Positions 7,993 through 16,316 of a stretch of DNA of 64,000 bases are shown one piece after another. A program made the position numbers and the translations under genes. The notes below the pieces were generated by a model, which was not told the origin of the DNA, made no database searches, and saw only the letters and a list, made by a program, of their open reading frames with translations. This DNA is from Peribacillus asahii (lineage in GTDB: Bacteria > Bacillota > Bacilli > Bacillales > DSM-1321): assembly GCF_003570725.1 (NCBI RefSeq), contig NZ_QWVS01000011.1, positions 62,001 through 126,000 on the forward strand, in the 5' to 3' direction. Each line of letters opens with the position of its first letter. Position 1 is the first letter of the stretch.

Positions 7993-8862
7993 ATGAAGGA
8001 GAATACAATTATCGGTTTTATTGGTACAGGTGTTATGGGAAAAAGTATGGCCCATCATTTATTAAAAGCAGGATACGAGCTATATGTGTATACGAGAACA
8101 AAGGAAAAAGCGGAAGAGCTGCTGAATCAAGGGGCAAAATGGGCGGATACACCGAAAGAACTAGCACAGCATGCGAATGTAATTATTACGATGATTGGCT
8201 ATCCGAAAGATGTGGAGGATATTTATCTCGGTGAGCAAGGACTTATTGTAAACGGTAAACCTGGTACATATATGATTGATATGACAACGTCTACCCCCTC
8301 TTTAGCTGAGCGAATTGCGAGCGAGGCTAAGAAAAAAGGAATGGCAGCTCTTGATGCACCTGTGTCAGGAGGGGATATTGGAGCGCGAGATGCCAAGCTT
8401 GCGATTATGGTCGGCGGTGAAGAAGAAGATTTTAAGGCGGTTCAACCGATCTTAGAAGTCATGGGGAATAATGTTGTTTACCAGGGAAAAGCAGGGTCCG
8501 GGCAACATACGAAAATGTGTAACCAAATTACGATTGCTTCGACGATGATTGGTGTGACAGAAGCGATTGTGTATGCGAAAAAAGCAGGATTAGATCCAGA
8601 CCGTGTGCTGCAAAGTATTTCTACTGGAGCGGCTAGCAGCTGGTCGTTAACGAATCTTGTGCCACGGATGGTGAAAGAGGACTTTGAACCAGGTTTTTAT
8701 ATTAAACACTTTATTAAGGATATGACGATTGCGCTTGAAGAGGCTGATAAAATGGGGATGGATACACCAGGGCTTGCCCTAAGTAAATCATTGTATGTCC
8801 AACTTGCAGAAGCAGGTGAGGAAAACAGCGGTACACAAGCATTGTATAAATATTATAAGTGA
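7993..8862 (+). CDS. ykwC: NAD(P)-dependent beta-hydroxyacid dehydrogenase, YkwC type
   Basis: A 289-residue member of the 3-hydroxyisobutyrate / tartronate semialdehyde dehydrogenase family. The dinucleotide-binding motif GFIGTGVMGKSM is at the N-terminus, the substrate-loop motif DAPVSGGDIGA at about residue 120, and the catalytic-lysine helix GSGQHTKMCNQ at about residue 170. The physiological substrate of YkwC is not established. The ATG at 7993 is preferred over the upstream GTG at 7966 because GAGGGG lies about ten bases upstream and the N-terminus then starts right at the first beta strand. Order with patA (convergent) matches the B. subtilis ykwC-patA neighbourhood. Confidence 0.85.
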   Translation: MKENTIIGFIGTGVMGKSMAHHLLKAGYELYVYTRTKEKAEELLNQGAKWADTPKELAQHANVIITMIGYPKDVEDIYLGEQGLIVNGKPGTYMIDMTTSTPSLAERIASEAKKKGMAALDAPVSGGDIGARDAKLAIMVGGEEEDFKAVQPILEVMGNNVVYQGKAGSGQHTKMCNQITIASTMIGVTEAIVYAKKAGLDPDRVLQSISTGAASSWSLTNLVPRMVKEDFEPGFYIKHFIKDMTIALEEADKMGMDTPGLALSKSLYVQLAEAGEENSGTQALYKYYK

Positions 8863-8867
8863 AGCGT

Positions 8868-8913
8868 AAATAAGCATGCAGTCTGTGATGGACTGCATGC
8901 TTATTTCTTTCTT
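8868..8913. terminator. Bidirectional terminator
   Basis: Sixteen-base perfect stem (AAATAAGCATGCAGTC and its complement) with T-rich flanks between the convergent ykwC-type gene and patA. Confidence 0.85.
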
Positions 8914-8923
8914 ATTGGCTTTC

Positions 8924-10066
8924 TTATCGTAAAAAGTCTTCGATTCGATCCAGTGCTTCTTTCAATGTTTCCATAGAGTACGCATAAGAAATACGGAAAT
9001 AGTCATCTCCGAGTGAAGAGAAAGCTTCACCAGGAACGACAGCGACCTTTGTTTGTTGAACAAGCTTCAGGCAAAAATCTAGAGAAGAGGTATATCCTTT
9101 TGGCAGTTTAACAAAAAAGTAGAATGCACCGTTTGGTTTAACGACGTCTAACTGCATTGCCTGAAGTCGGTTATATACATAGTCTCTTCGTTTGGCATAT
9201 TCTTCTTTCATTGGCAGTGCGTCATTAAATCCTGTAGTGAGCGCAGCTAGAGCTGCTCGCTGAGAAATCGATGAAGCGCACGTCACGTTGTATTGATGTA
9301 CTTTTAAAATATGTTGACAAATATTTGCCGGGGCAAATAAAAAGCCAATTCTCCATCCTGTCATTGAATGAGATTTAGATAAGCCATTTAACACGATTGT
9401 TTGTTCTCTTAAGAAGCTAGCAATCGAAACATGTTCTTGATCGTATACTAATTCACTATAAATTTCATCTGCTAAAATCATAATATCTTTGCCGCGCAAA
9501 AGATCGGCGATAGCTTCTAATTCGGCGCTCGTTAATGTAACACCTGTTGGGTTAGATGGATAAGGTAATACAATACAACGAGTAGCTTCTGTTATGTAGG
9601 GCTCGATTACATCGGCTGTCATCCGAAAATTATTTTGCGTTGTATCTGCGTATACTGGAACCGCACCACACATTTTTATAATCGGTTCATAGCCAGGGTA
9701 AACAGGTCCAGGCAGAATGACTTCTGTGCCAGGTAATAGAATAGTTCTAAAGGCAATATCAATGGCTTCACTTGCCCCTGTTGTCACGATAATTTCATCC
9801 TCTGCTCGATAGGAAAGAGCATATTTCTTCTTTACATATTCACGAGCTGCTTCTCTTAATTCTAAATAGCCAGCATTATGTGTATACACTGTATAATTTT
9901 CGTCAATTGCTTGTTTAGCTGCCTCTTTTATATGAAGTGGTGTCGGGAAATCAGGTTGTCCGATCGTTAACGAAATAGTCCCTTCAATATCGGCTACCAT
10001 ATTATAGAATTTACGTATGCCGGATATTTCCACCGATTTAACAAGAGGATTAAGTATATGATCCAT
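8924..10066 (-). CDS. patA: PLP-dependent aminotransferase, probable N-acetyl-LL-diaminopimelate aminotransferase
   Basis: A 380-residue class I/II aminotransferase. PLP-binding features are TTGASEAID (about residue 95), NPTGV (about 172), DEIYSELVY (about 204) and the Schiff-base lysine in LNGLSKSHSMTGWRIGF (about 234). Position after ykwC and overall sequence fit PatA, which makes N-acetyl-LL-2,6-diaminopimelate from the keto precursor in the acetylated branch of lysine and peptidoglycan synthesis. The two flanking steps, dapH and dapL, are also in this window. Substrate specificity cannot be read from sequence alone; a related aspartate or aromatic aminotransferase is the alternative. Confidence 0.8.
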   Translation of the reverse strand: MDHILNPLVKSVEISGIRKFYNMVADIEGTISLTIGQPDFPTPLHIKEAAKQAIDENYTVYTHNAGYLELREAAREYVKKKYALSYRAEDEIIVTTGASEAIDIAFRTILLPGTEVILPGPVYPGYEPIIKMCGAVPVYADTTQNNFRMTADVIEPYITEATRCIVLPYPSNPTGVTLTSAELEAIADLLRGKDIMILADEIYSELVYDQEHVSIASFLREQTIVLNGLSKSHSMTGWRIGFLFAPANICQHILKVHQYNVTCASSISQRAALAALTTGFNDALPMKEEYAKRRDYVYNRLQAMQLDVVKPNGAFYFFVKLPKGYTSSLDFCLKLVQQTKVAVVPGEAFSSLGDDYFRISYAYSMETLKEALDRIEDFLR

Positions 10067-10212
10067 CTGTTTTTATTCCTCCTTTGAATATGCATATATT
10101 TTATCATTTCATGGCGAAATAAAGAAAATAAATCTTCTTTTATTTTTTATTGTTTTTCTATTAACAAGATGGAAGAGGATAATAAGAGTTAATTGTTAAA
10201 TCATTCAAAAGG

Positions 10213-10389
10213 ATTTATGGTATGAACTTTTCTTTTATGCCGGAGCTGAATTGGTGCTATGGTTATTTTGTTGTACTAGCTATGATGGGAGGAATCGCGC
10301 CGCTTATGTTCTGGTATCTTATGAAAAAAAGCTGGCTGGATAATAGTAAGCAAAAAAGAAAAAGAGTTCAAGAATCAAAAGTACTGTAA
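10213..10389 (+). pseudogene. Remnant of a CorA magnesium transporter C-terminus
   Basis: In frame from 10213 the sequence reads IYGMNFSFMPELNWCYGYF, then a hydrophobic segment and MFWYLMKKSW before a stop at 10389. GMN followed by MPEL and a final membrane helix is the C-terminal signature of CorA, and the intact CorA encoded on the opposite strand just downstream has GMNFEYMPELTWKYGYF. The rest of the gene is absent upstream. A short peptide could still be made from the ATG at 10222, which has no clear ribosome binding site, but a decayed corA copy is the simpler reading. Confidence 0.75.
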
Positions 10390-10478
10390 ACTTGGAAAAC
10401 CTTTTCCTTAAAGCATATATACATTTGAGGCTATCATACCAGACTTTCGATTTAATATGCTGGGGAAGGCGCACTGGC

Positions 10479-11432
10479 TTAAAACCACCCCTTCCTTTTA
10501 AACCAAAAGTACATAGATATTCCAATAACCCCCATTAATCCAAGAGAAAAGAAATAACCATATTTCCATGTTAATTCGGGCATATATTCAAAATTCATCC
10601 CGAAAATCCCAGCAATCAGTGTTAAAGGAGCAAATATGGAAGTTATAATGGTAAGAACTTTCATCACATTATTTGTTTGATGAGAGTTTAATGAGAGATA
10701 ACTATCTCTTATGTCTGCAGTTACTTCCCTATCCGTCATAATCATTTCTGATAGTTTCAAAAGATGGTCATAAATATCAGAGAAGTATTCTTTTCTTTTT
10801 TTTACACCTCTCAAATGGTGAGAGTTTAGCATACGGTAAAGTAAATCACGCATTGGATGAATGGTATGCATTAGATTTAACAACATATATCTTGTATCAA
10901 ACAATTCATTCATTAAATGATTCATTGATTTATTTTGTATATTATCTTCAATTTTATTTAATTTTTCTTCTATTTTATAAATTAATGGGAAGTAATTATC
11001 CACGATTTTGTCTAAAATTTGATAAAACACATAGAATGTGTCCCATTTCTCAACATTTTTTTGAGATAGTAATCTGTCCCATACTTGAGAAACTTCTATG
11101 GCTGGATTAAGGTGGAAAGTCACTATAAAGTTTTCTCCTACAAAAAAATCTAACTCCTCTTTTAAGATTTTTCTTTTTTCTTCTCGAACGAGATGTGTAG
11201 TATAAAAAGTATAATCATAATAATAATCTAATTTTGGTCTTTGAAGTGTCTGTATACAATCTTCAATAGCGAGTGGATGAAAGTGGAAAGTTTTCTCTAA
11301 ATGTGTTAGCTCTTCTTTAGTAGGCTCATTAAAATCTACCCAAAACCATTTATATTTAGAGAAATTCAAATCATCTATAAACACATGATTTTCTAACTTA
11401 TTTTTATCAGTAATCCCTATAAAGCTTATCAT
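10479..11432 (-). CDS. corA: CorA-family magnesium/divalent cation channel
   Basis: A 317-residue CorA. The N-terminal alpha/beta cytoplasmic domain and long helix (about residues 1-250) end in two membrane helices, with the selectivity motif GMN at about 279 in IFGMNFEYMPEL. The C-terminus is the usual short basic tail (WFKRKGWF). CorA proteins form inner-membrane pentamers that conduct Mg2+ and sometimes Co2+ or Ni2+. The coding strand is opposite to the CorA remnant 90 bases beyond its 3' end. A ribosome binding site GAAGG precedes the start at 11432. Confidence 0.93.
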   Translation of the reverse strand: MISFIGITDKNKLENHVFIDDLNFSKYKWFWVDFNEPTKEELTHLEKTFHFHPLAIEDCIQTLQRPKLDYYYDYTFYTTHLVREEKRKILKEELDFFVGENFIVTFHLNPAIEVSQVWDRLLSQKNVEKWDTFYVFYQILDKIVDNYFPLIYKIEEKLNKIEDNIQNKSMNHLMNELFDTRYMLLNLMHTIHPMRDLLYRMLNSHHLRGVKKRKEYFSDIYDHLLKLSEMIMTDREVTADIRDSYLSLNSHQTNNVMKVLTIITSIFAPLTLIAGIFGMNFEYMPELTWKYGYFFSLGLMGVIGISMYFWFKRKGWF

Positions 11433-11728
11433 ATTAACACCTTCTAATTATTCCTTCAATAATGATTTGTATGTCATGTTTTATAACTAATTTTCCCCTT
11501 TAGTTTATTGAATATGTTAACTACTAACATTGATAATTAGTAAAATGATGAATAAGAGTCGACTACAAAAATATTTTGGCATTTACTATTAACAATTTAG
11601 TGGTGAAATCCGAATTATGTAGTATAAGGGGATTGGTGGAGCAGGGGAGTGGACGGAAATAAGGAACCTATCTCCAATACGTGAAGTTTCTCTGTTGAAA
11701 ATAGGTCATTTTCACTAAAGTATCTAAT

Positions 11729-11756
11729 TTGATAGCAACAAAACATGGTATATTAA
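11729..11756 (+). promoter_or_regulatory. Putative promoter of cheV
   Basis: TTGATA, 16-base spacer, TATTAA, ending 40 bases before the cheV start. The rest of the roughly 360-base gap between corA and cheV shows nothing else that I can name. Confidence 0.45.
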
Positions 11757-11795
11757 ATGTAGTAAATGGGAATTGAACTAGGAAGGACGAGGGAT

Positions 11796-12701
11796 ATGAA
11801 AGAAAACAAAGGGATTTTATTAGAAAGTGGGACAAATGAATTAGAAATTGTGGAATTTGGTATTGGAAAAAATAAATTTGGGATTAATGTCATTAAAGTG
11901 AAAGAAATTATTAATCCTGTTCCGATTACTATTGTGCCCCACGCACATCCTAATGTAGAAGGAATTATTGAATTGCGTGGTGAAGTTTTGCCTGTTGTGA
12001 ATGTGGCAGACGCATTAGGGTTCCCCGCTTCAGAAAATCCGAAACAAGATAAGTTTATTGTGGCCGAGTTCAATCAACAAAAAGTCGTATTTCATGTTCA
12101 TTCGGTTACACAAATACATCGTATTTCTTGGACGCAAATTGAAAAACCTTCTGATATGTATCAAGGCCTTGAAGGCCAAATTATTGGGGTCATTAAATTA
12201 AATGGTGACATGATTCTGCTTTTAGATTTTGAGAAAATTGTCGTTGAAATTAATCCAGAAACAGGAATTAGTATTCAGCAAGTGAAAAAGCTTGGGAAAC
12301 GCTCAAATTCACAAACAAGATTGGTTGTGGCTGAGGATTCCCCGCTATTGCGTAAATTGCTTCATGATACGTTAACAGAAGCTGGTTTTGAGTACTTGGA
12401 GTTTTTTGAAAATGGACAAGATGCATTAGATTATTTAGAGGGCATAGTGGAATCAGGGAAACCGCTGGCAGATGAAGTGCATTTAGTTATTACAGATATT
12501 GAAATGCCGCAAATGGATGGGCATCATTTAACGAAGAGAATTAAGCAGCATCCTGAATTATCCAAGCTGCCGGTTATCATCTTCTCTTCATTAATTACTG
12601 ATAGTCTTCGCCATAAAGGCCAGATTGTTGGGGCGGATGCTCAAATTAGTAAACCTGAGATTACTGCTTTAATTAAATTAATTGATGAATATAGTTTATA
12701 A
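11796..12701 (+). CDS. cheV: Chemotaxis coupling protein CheV (CheW domain plus receiver)
   Basis: CheV couples chemoreceptors to the CheA kinase and takes part in adaptation through its own phosphorylation. Residues 1-155 form the CheW-like domain (SGTNELEIVEFGIG, PHAHPNVEGIIELRGEVLPVVN); residues 170-301 form a response-regulator receiver with acidic pocket VVAEDSP, phosphoacceptor Asp234 in VITDIEMPQMDG and conserved lysine in ISKPE. The start at 11796 has GGACGAGGG upstream, whereas the ATG at 11766 has none. The TAA stop at 12699 lies at the very end of a dispersed repeat. No receptor or other che gene is in the window, as is normal for Bacillus cheV. Confidence 0.95.
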   Translation: MKENKGILLESGTNELEIVEFGIGKNKFGINVIKVKEIINPVPITIVPHAHPNVEGIIELRGEVLPVVNVADALGFPASENPKQDKFIVAEFNQQKVVFHVHSVTQIHRISWTQIEKPSDMYQGLEGQIIGVIKLNGDMILLLDFEKIVVEINPETGISIQQVKKLGKRSNSQTRLVVAEDSPLLRKLLHDTLTEAGFEYLEFFENGQDALDYLEGIVESGKPLADEVHLVITDIEMPQMDGHHLTKRIKQHPELSKLPVIIFSSLITDSLRHKGQIVGADAQISKPEITALIKLIDEYSL

Positions 12702-12806
12702 AGTGAATTCCATCAGTGGGCTCTTTCGTTCTCCACACCTATCTTCTTTGTTTTCTCATAAGCTTGAGGTGGGGGGCTTACTACCTGTTAAGCGCGGGAT
12801 AAATCT
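12699..12806 (-). repeat. Dispersed repeat family 1, copy A (internally deleted)
   Basis: On the minus strand it starts TTTATCCCGCGCTTAACAGG, continues CCCACCTCAAGCTTATGAG and AACAAAGAAGATAGGTG, and ends CACTGATGGAATTCACTTTAT. These blocks match the left part and right tail of the copies at 14278, 40056, 41601 and 59866, but the central part is missing. Its tail overlaps the cheV stop codon. Confidence 0.65.
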
Positions 12807-12814
12807 ACATAATA

Positions 12815-12854
12815 AAAACGAGTTTGAGACGTATAGTCTTAAACTCGTTTTTTT
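12815..12854 (+). terminator. Terminator downstream of cheV
   Basis: Stem AAAACGAGTTT-AGAC / GTCT-AAACTCGTTTT with a run of seven T. It lies beyond the repeat, about 115 bases after the cheV stop. Confidence 0.8.
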
Positions 12855-12935
12855 AGGATTGGCGATTGGGATTTATCGTGACCTTTATCCTTAGTTCAAT
12901 GATGCTAAAAAAGTAAAAATTCATTAGATTTCCAA

Positions 12936-13439
12936 CTAGTATTTCGATCCTTTACCTAAAAAGGATGAAGGAAAGGGGTTGTAGTATCGCTGGTTAGGTT
13001 GGTTCATTTTGTTCTGCTTTTTCTTCATATCTGGTTTAGATTGTGGGTCCTTTGCTTGTCCAGTATAAGATTGTAGTATTTGTTTTGCTTTCGATAATGA
13101 CATAACAGCCTTAGGGTTCCGAATGGATGCTGAACGGTTACCAAGATGGGGTAAAATTTTTAAATCTTCCTTTGTAGGTGGAAGGTGAAAGACATATGAA
13201 CCGCATGTAACGATTACGTCGGATTGTTGTGCAGCAAAACGAGGGTTATCAGAGAAATGGAGACCTATTTTCTTTGCTTTACCTTCTTTCAACAATTTAT
13301 TTAAAGCGAGGCGTTTTAAGTCATACAAATATTTTGGCTCCAAAGCTGTTTTTGCATGCTTGTTGACAATAAATACTGCTTGCGCAAGGGAGTCGGTTGA
13401 GGTATCTGCCATTTCAGACTGTCCTTTCATATCTTTCAT
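12936..13439 (-). CDS. ykyB: YkyB family protein
   Basis: A 167-residue protein that matches B. subtilis YkyB in order and sequence (AVFIVNKHAKTA, HFSDNPRFAAQQSDVIVTCG, NRSASIRNP). The family is limited to Bacillales and its function is unknown. The first 120 residues look globular; the last 45 are a Gln/Asn/Lys/Pro-rich tail that is probably disordered. AAGGAG sits eight bases before the ATG at 13439. The position next to cheV is the same as in B. subtilis. Confidence 0.85.
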   Translation of the reverse strand: MKDMKGQSEMADTSTDSLAQAVFIVNKHAKTALEPKYLYDLKRLALNKLLKEGKAKKIGLHFSDNPRFAAQQSDVIVTCGSYVFHLPPTKEDLKILPHLGNRSASIRNPKAVMSLSKAKQILQSYTGQAKDPQSKPDMKKKQNKMNQPNQRYYNPFPSSFLGKGSKY

Positions 13440-13635
13440 TACAGGAACTCCTTTTCTTCGTGAGCTTTATGCTCTTTTTGGTAGCATTGTTAGTTCGATA
13501 ATCTATGTAGTTTGTAAGTCATTTACATATCTATGCATCATCATTATACCACTTTCCAATATTTAAGAAAGTCATTCTGAGATTTATAAAAGAAATGTTT
13601 TAGTTTTACGACCTTTTTCAAAAAAAACGTGAAAG

Positions 13636-13661
13636 TCCCCACTTCTAATCTAGAAGTGAGG
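13636..13661 (-). terminator. Hairpin downstream of the Tyr/Pro-rich protein gene
   Basis: Stem CCTCACTTCT / AGAAGTGGGG on the minus strand, followed after nine bases by eight T. It could terminate the gene at 13702-14079; the offset of the T tract makes this uncertain. Confidence 0.45.
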
Positions 13662-13701
13662 TATGATTGAAAGATATAATGAGGTAGAGACAGAACGTTT
13701 G

Positions 13702-14079
13702 TTACAGGTTAGGGGTTCGATTATAAATATTTATAGTATCTGATGTTGCTGCTTGTGCAGTCATTTGCGGCGGATAGGCAGGGACTCCTTGAGGTCCGAA
13801 TCCACCGTAATAACCAGGAAATCCTGGGGCACCCAATCCGCCATAATAGCCAGGGTAACTAGGATAAGGCGGGTAGAATGGACGGTTCCAAAGAAGTGGA
13901 ACAGCTAAACCTGCAATGAACGCAGCTGGTATGGCAAGGCCGAGTCCAAGAGGAAAAAATCTTTCGTCGTCATATTGATGGTGTTCAGGAGCGTATCGAT
14001 CAATCGGGTAGGATGAATAAGTAGAATAAGGGTAAGGAAGATAAGAGTAGGCAGGGTAATCGTATGGATATGTTTGCAT
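13702..14079 (-). CDS. Tyr/Pro/Gly-rich small protein, spore-coat-like composition
   Basis: A 125-residue protein with an extreme composition. An N-terminal Tyr/Pro/Ser tract (PYDYPAYSYLPYPYSTY) precedes one hydrophobic segment (LGLGLAIPAAFIAGLAVPLLW, about residues 45-65) and a Gly/Pro/Tyr tail with YPGYYGGLGAPGFPGYYGGFG. Ribosome binding site AAGGAGG is seven bases before the ATG. Similar composition is typical of Bacillus coat or crust proteins and of small surface proteins, but I see no recognised domain, so that role is only a guess. It is a single gene with its own terminator-like hairpin. Confidence 0.7.
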   Translation of the reverse strand: MQTYPYDYPAYSYLPYPYSTYSSYPIDRYAPEHHQYDDERFFPLGLGLAIPAAFIAGLAVPLLWNRPFYPPYPSYPGYYGGLGAPGFPGYYGGFGPQGVPAYPPQMTAQAATSDTINIYNRTPNL

Positions 14080-14277
14080 ATAAAAACCTCCTTTTTGAAA
14101 AACTATATAGTTTCACACCTTGTAGAATGGCAGGAGCGAAGAGATAGGTTATCATTAATTGAAAGTCGCTAGAAAAGCCTATCGAATAATCTATCTACAT
14201 GCTTATGCTTTTCTATATAGTGTATGGGATTTGCCCCGAAAAGAGCCTGTTTCACTCCATTCTGTTATAATGATGAT

Positions 14278-14580
14278 ATTTATCCCACATTTAACAGGCA
14301 GTAAGACCTCACCTCAAGTTTAGAAAGAAGCAAAGAAGGTGGAAGGAGATAACTGCTCTTATCTTATGTTTATCGTGAGCCGAACAGCTGCCTCTTGTAG
14401 TAAAGGTCTGATTGGCGAGATACAAGGAAATGTAACTTTTGGTTTTTTAAAGGTCAGCTTTCACCAATGAGGTCCGTACGGCCATTTGATGAAGGTGGAG
14501 CTTTTAGTGGTCGTAGAATGTGAATAACCATCTGCGGGCATTGGGGGATGAAGGAAACCTCACACGGATGGAAGTTTGAG
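14278..14580 (+). repeat. Dispersed repeat family 1, copy B (longest)
   Basis: Starts TTTATCCCACATTTAACAGG and continues ACCTCACCTCAAG, GGAGATAACTGC, TGTAGTAAAGGTCTGATTGG, AGCTTTCACCAATGAGGT, TTTTAGTGGTCGTAGAA, then a right hairpin CCATC.../...GGATGG and a diverged tail GAAGTTT. The central blocks from TCACCAAT to GTAGAA are shared with the copy at 40056. It fills most of the gap before crcB and ends about ten bases before that gene. No protein is encoded in it. Confidence 0.7.
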
Positions 14581-14590
14581 GTGAGTATAC

Positions 14591-14971
14591 ATGTTAATTC
14601 GAATACTAGCTATTGGGGTTGGTGGTGGATCTGGTGCTGTATTGCGCTATATGATTCAAGAAGTACTGCCGTCATCCATTTTTCCATTGAGCACCCTGTT
14701 GATTAATATTGTTGGTAGTTTTTTACTAGGGGGAGTCACGAGTTATTTTATGAATCGAAATCGAGGAGAGATTCTTCAGTTAGCTTTAGGTACCGGTTTG
14801 TGCGGAGGGTTTACGACGATGTCGACGTTCTCTGCTGAAGCTGTGGCTTTAATGAGAGAGTCGATACTACTTAGTGGATTATATATCGGGTGTACGGTGT
14901 TAGGCGGACTGACCGCTTATTTCATTGGGCAACATGTATTTCTAGGTAGAAGAAGTGAGGAACGAGGATGA
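14591..14971 (+). CDS. crcB: Fluoride exporter subunit CrcB (first of pair)
   Basis: A 126-residue Fluc/CrcB protein with four membrane segments. Family hallmarks are GGGSGAVLRYMI at the N-terminus, the pore motif STLLINIVGSFLLG (about residue 36) and GLCGGFTTMSTFSAE (about residue 76). These proteins dimerise head to tail to form F- channels in the cytoplasmic membrane. The stop overlaps the start of a second crcB by four bases (ATGA), so the two probably form a heterodimer. The gene starts right after a dispersed repeat; I find no fluoride riboswitch in front of it. Confidence 0.95.
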   Translation: MLIRILAIGVGGGSGAVLRYMIQEVLPSSIFPLSTLLINIVGSFLLGGVTSYFMNRNRGEILQLALGTGLCGGFTTMSTFSAEAVALMRESILLSGLYIGCTVLGGLTAYFIGQHVFLGRRSEERG

Positions 14972-15336
14972 ATGTTGTTCTTGTATGGATTGGTGGAATG
15001 GTTGGAGCTATTGCAAGGTATAGCGTGCAAACGTACTTGAAGAGGATTTTACCGGAAAGTACGATTGCACTAAGTATTTTAATTATTAATTTGGTGGGCT
15101 CTTTTGGATTAGGCGTGTGTATTTCAGCGGGAAATGAGTTGGATTTATCGTGGCAATTGTTTAGTATGACGGGTTTTTTAGGAGCTTTCACAACGTTTTC
15201 AACATTTAGTTCAGAAAGCCTATTTTTGCTTGGGAAACAGCAGTATATTAAAGCCTTTTTATATATACTAGGTTCGATTATAGGCTGTATATTCGTATTT
15301 TTTATTGGCAATATTGTAGCGATGTCGTTATTATAA
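14968..15336 (+). CDS. crcB: Fluoride exporter subunit CrcB (second of pair)
   Basis: A 122-residue CrcB homologue with the same four-helix plan: GGMVGAIARYSVQ, ILIINLVGSFGLG (about residue 36) and MTGFLGAFTTFSTFSSE (about residue 70). It is clearly diverged from its upstream partner. Translation is coupled through the ATGA overlap with the first gene. Paired crcB genes are common in Bacillales, and such pairs make obligate heterodimeric channels with opposite membrane orientation; that is inferred here from the arrangement. A short hairpin terminator follows. Confidence 0.95.
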   Translation: MNVVLVWIGGMVGAIARYSVQTYLKRILPESTIALSILIINLVGSFGLGVCISAGNELDLSWQLFSMTGFLGAFTTFSTFSSESLFLLGKQQYIKAFLYILGSIIGCIFVFFIGNIVAMSLL

Positions 15337-15365
15337 ATAAGAAAATAAATTTGTAAAGCAACAGA

Positions 15366-15396
15366 AAAAATGACATGGATTATGTCATTTCTTCTA
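15366..15396 (+). terminator. Terminator after crcB pair
   Basis: Stem AAATGACAT / ATGTCATTT with a TTCTTCT tail, between crcB and the convergent ykuE. Confidence 0.6.
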
Positions 15397-15449
15397 CAGC
15401 ATTTTTTTGGCTAGTACAGCATTTTGTCATTATTCATGCAGGAATCAGT

Positions 15450-16316
15450 CTAGATGTGTGGAGATTGTAATTCATACACTGTAATTTCTGGACGCGACAA
15501 AAAACGATAAGGAAGGCGAGTTGTACCGATTCCTCTATTCACATATAAAGTGAGGGAGTCGATGTTGTACAAGCCTTCCGGATATTTCTCAGCAAAAGGT
15601 GGAGTAACAAGCGCTCCAAAAAACGGAATTTGCACTTGTCCACCGTGACTATGACCGCTTATTTGCAGGTGAATTGGATAGTTCTTTGCTGTATCTGCTA
15701 AATCAGGTGCATGAGATAATAGAATGGTATACTTCCTTTCAGGAATATCAGAAAGTGCTTCTGAAAAGTCTGGCTGACCGAGCATTGCGTCGTCAATACC
15801 TGTGAGATAAATAGATTCCTTTGATAAAAGAGAGAGCTCTATGTTTGCGTTTTGTAGGAGCGTAAATTCACACATTTCCATAATGGATTTGTATATTTCA
15901 GAACCATAACCACCGTGATCGTGGTTTCCATATACGCAGAATTTCCCTAACGGAGCATGAAGCTTTTGTAACACAGGAATAATTTCTTTGTAATTCCTGT
16001 ATTTATCCGGTTTGTCCATTAAATCTCCTGTAAAGATAATGACATCCGCTTGCAGGGCATTTATTTTTTGGATAAGTGTTTGTAAGTCTTTTAATTGAAA
16101 CTGAAACCCTAAATGTGTGTCGCTGAACTGAACCATTTTTAAACCGTGAAATCCTTTTGGAATGAAGGAGTGACTGATTGGAATATGATTGGTTTTTAAC
16201 CAATGCGGTTCAATATTATGGATGTAGTATTTTCCGCCAATTCCTAAACCGGTGATGGTTAATAAAGAGGCAATACTTTTTTTTAGAAATGTTCTGCGTG
16301 AAATAGTTTTATTCAT
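15450..16316 (-). CDS. ykuE: YkuE-type metallophosphoesterase with Tat signal
   Basis: A 288-residue exported calcineurin-like phosphoesterase. The N-terminus has a twin-arginine motif SRRTFLKK followed by a hydrophobic stretch, matching YkuE, a known Tat substrate of B. subtilis retained in the cell wall. Metal-binding motifs are all present: FSDTHLG (D-x-H), FTGDLMD (GD), YGNHDHGG (GNHD), LLSHAPD and SGHSHGGQ. The start at 16316 puts the RR motif near the N-terminus and has AGGTTG upstream; the frame extends to 16352 without a ribosome binding site. The physiological substrate is unknown. Confidence 0.9.
   Translation of the reverse strand: MNKTISRRTFLKKSIASLLTITGLGIGGKYYIHNIEPHWLKTNHIPISHSFIPKGFHGLKMVQFSDTHLGFQFQLKDLQTLIQKINALQADVIIFTGDLMDKPDKYRNYKEIIPVLQKLHAPLGKFCVYGNHDHGGYGSEIYKSIMEMCEFTLLQNANIELSLLSKESIYLTGIDDAMLGQPDFSEALSDIPERKYTILLSHAPDLADTAKNYPIHLQISGHSHGGQVQIPFFGALVTPPFAEKYPEGLYNIDSLTLYVNRGIGTTRLPYRFLSRPEITVYELQSPHI

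Noticed and set aside
12682..12894. 70-residue open frame after cheV
   Set aside because: It runs through repeat copy A and the terminator, has no ribosome binding site, and the translation has no protein-like pattern.
14280..14590. Fluoride (crcB) riboswitch before the crcB pair
   Set aside because: The GGATGAAGG sequence near 14549 recalls the motif, but it belongs to the right hairpin of the dispersed repeat and the conserved riboswitch core is not present.
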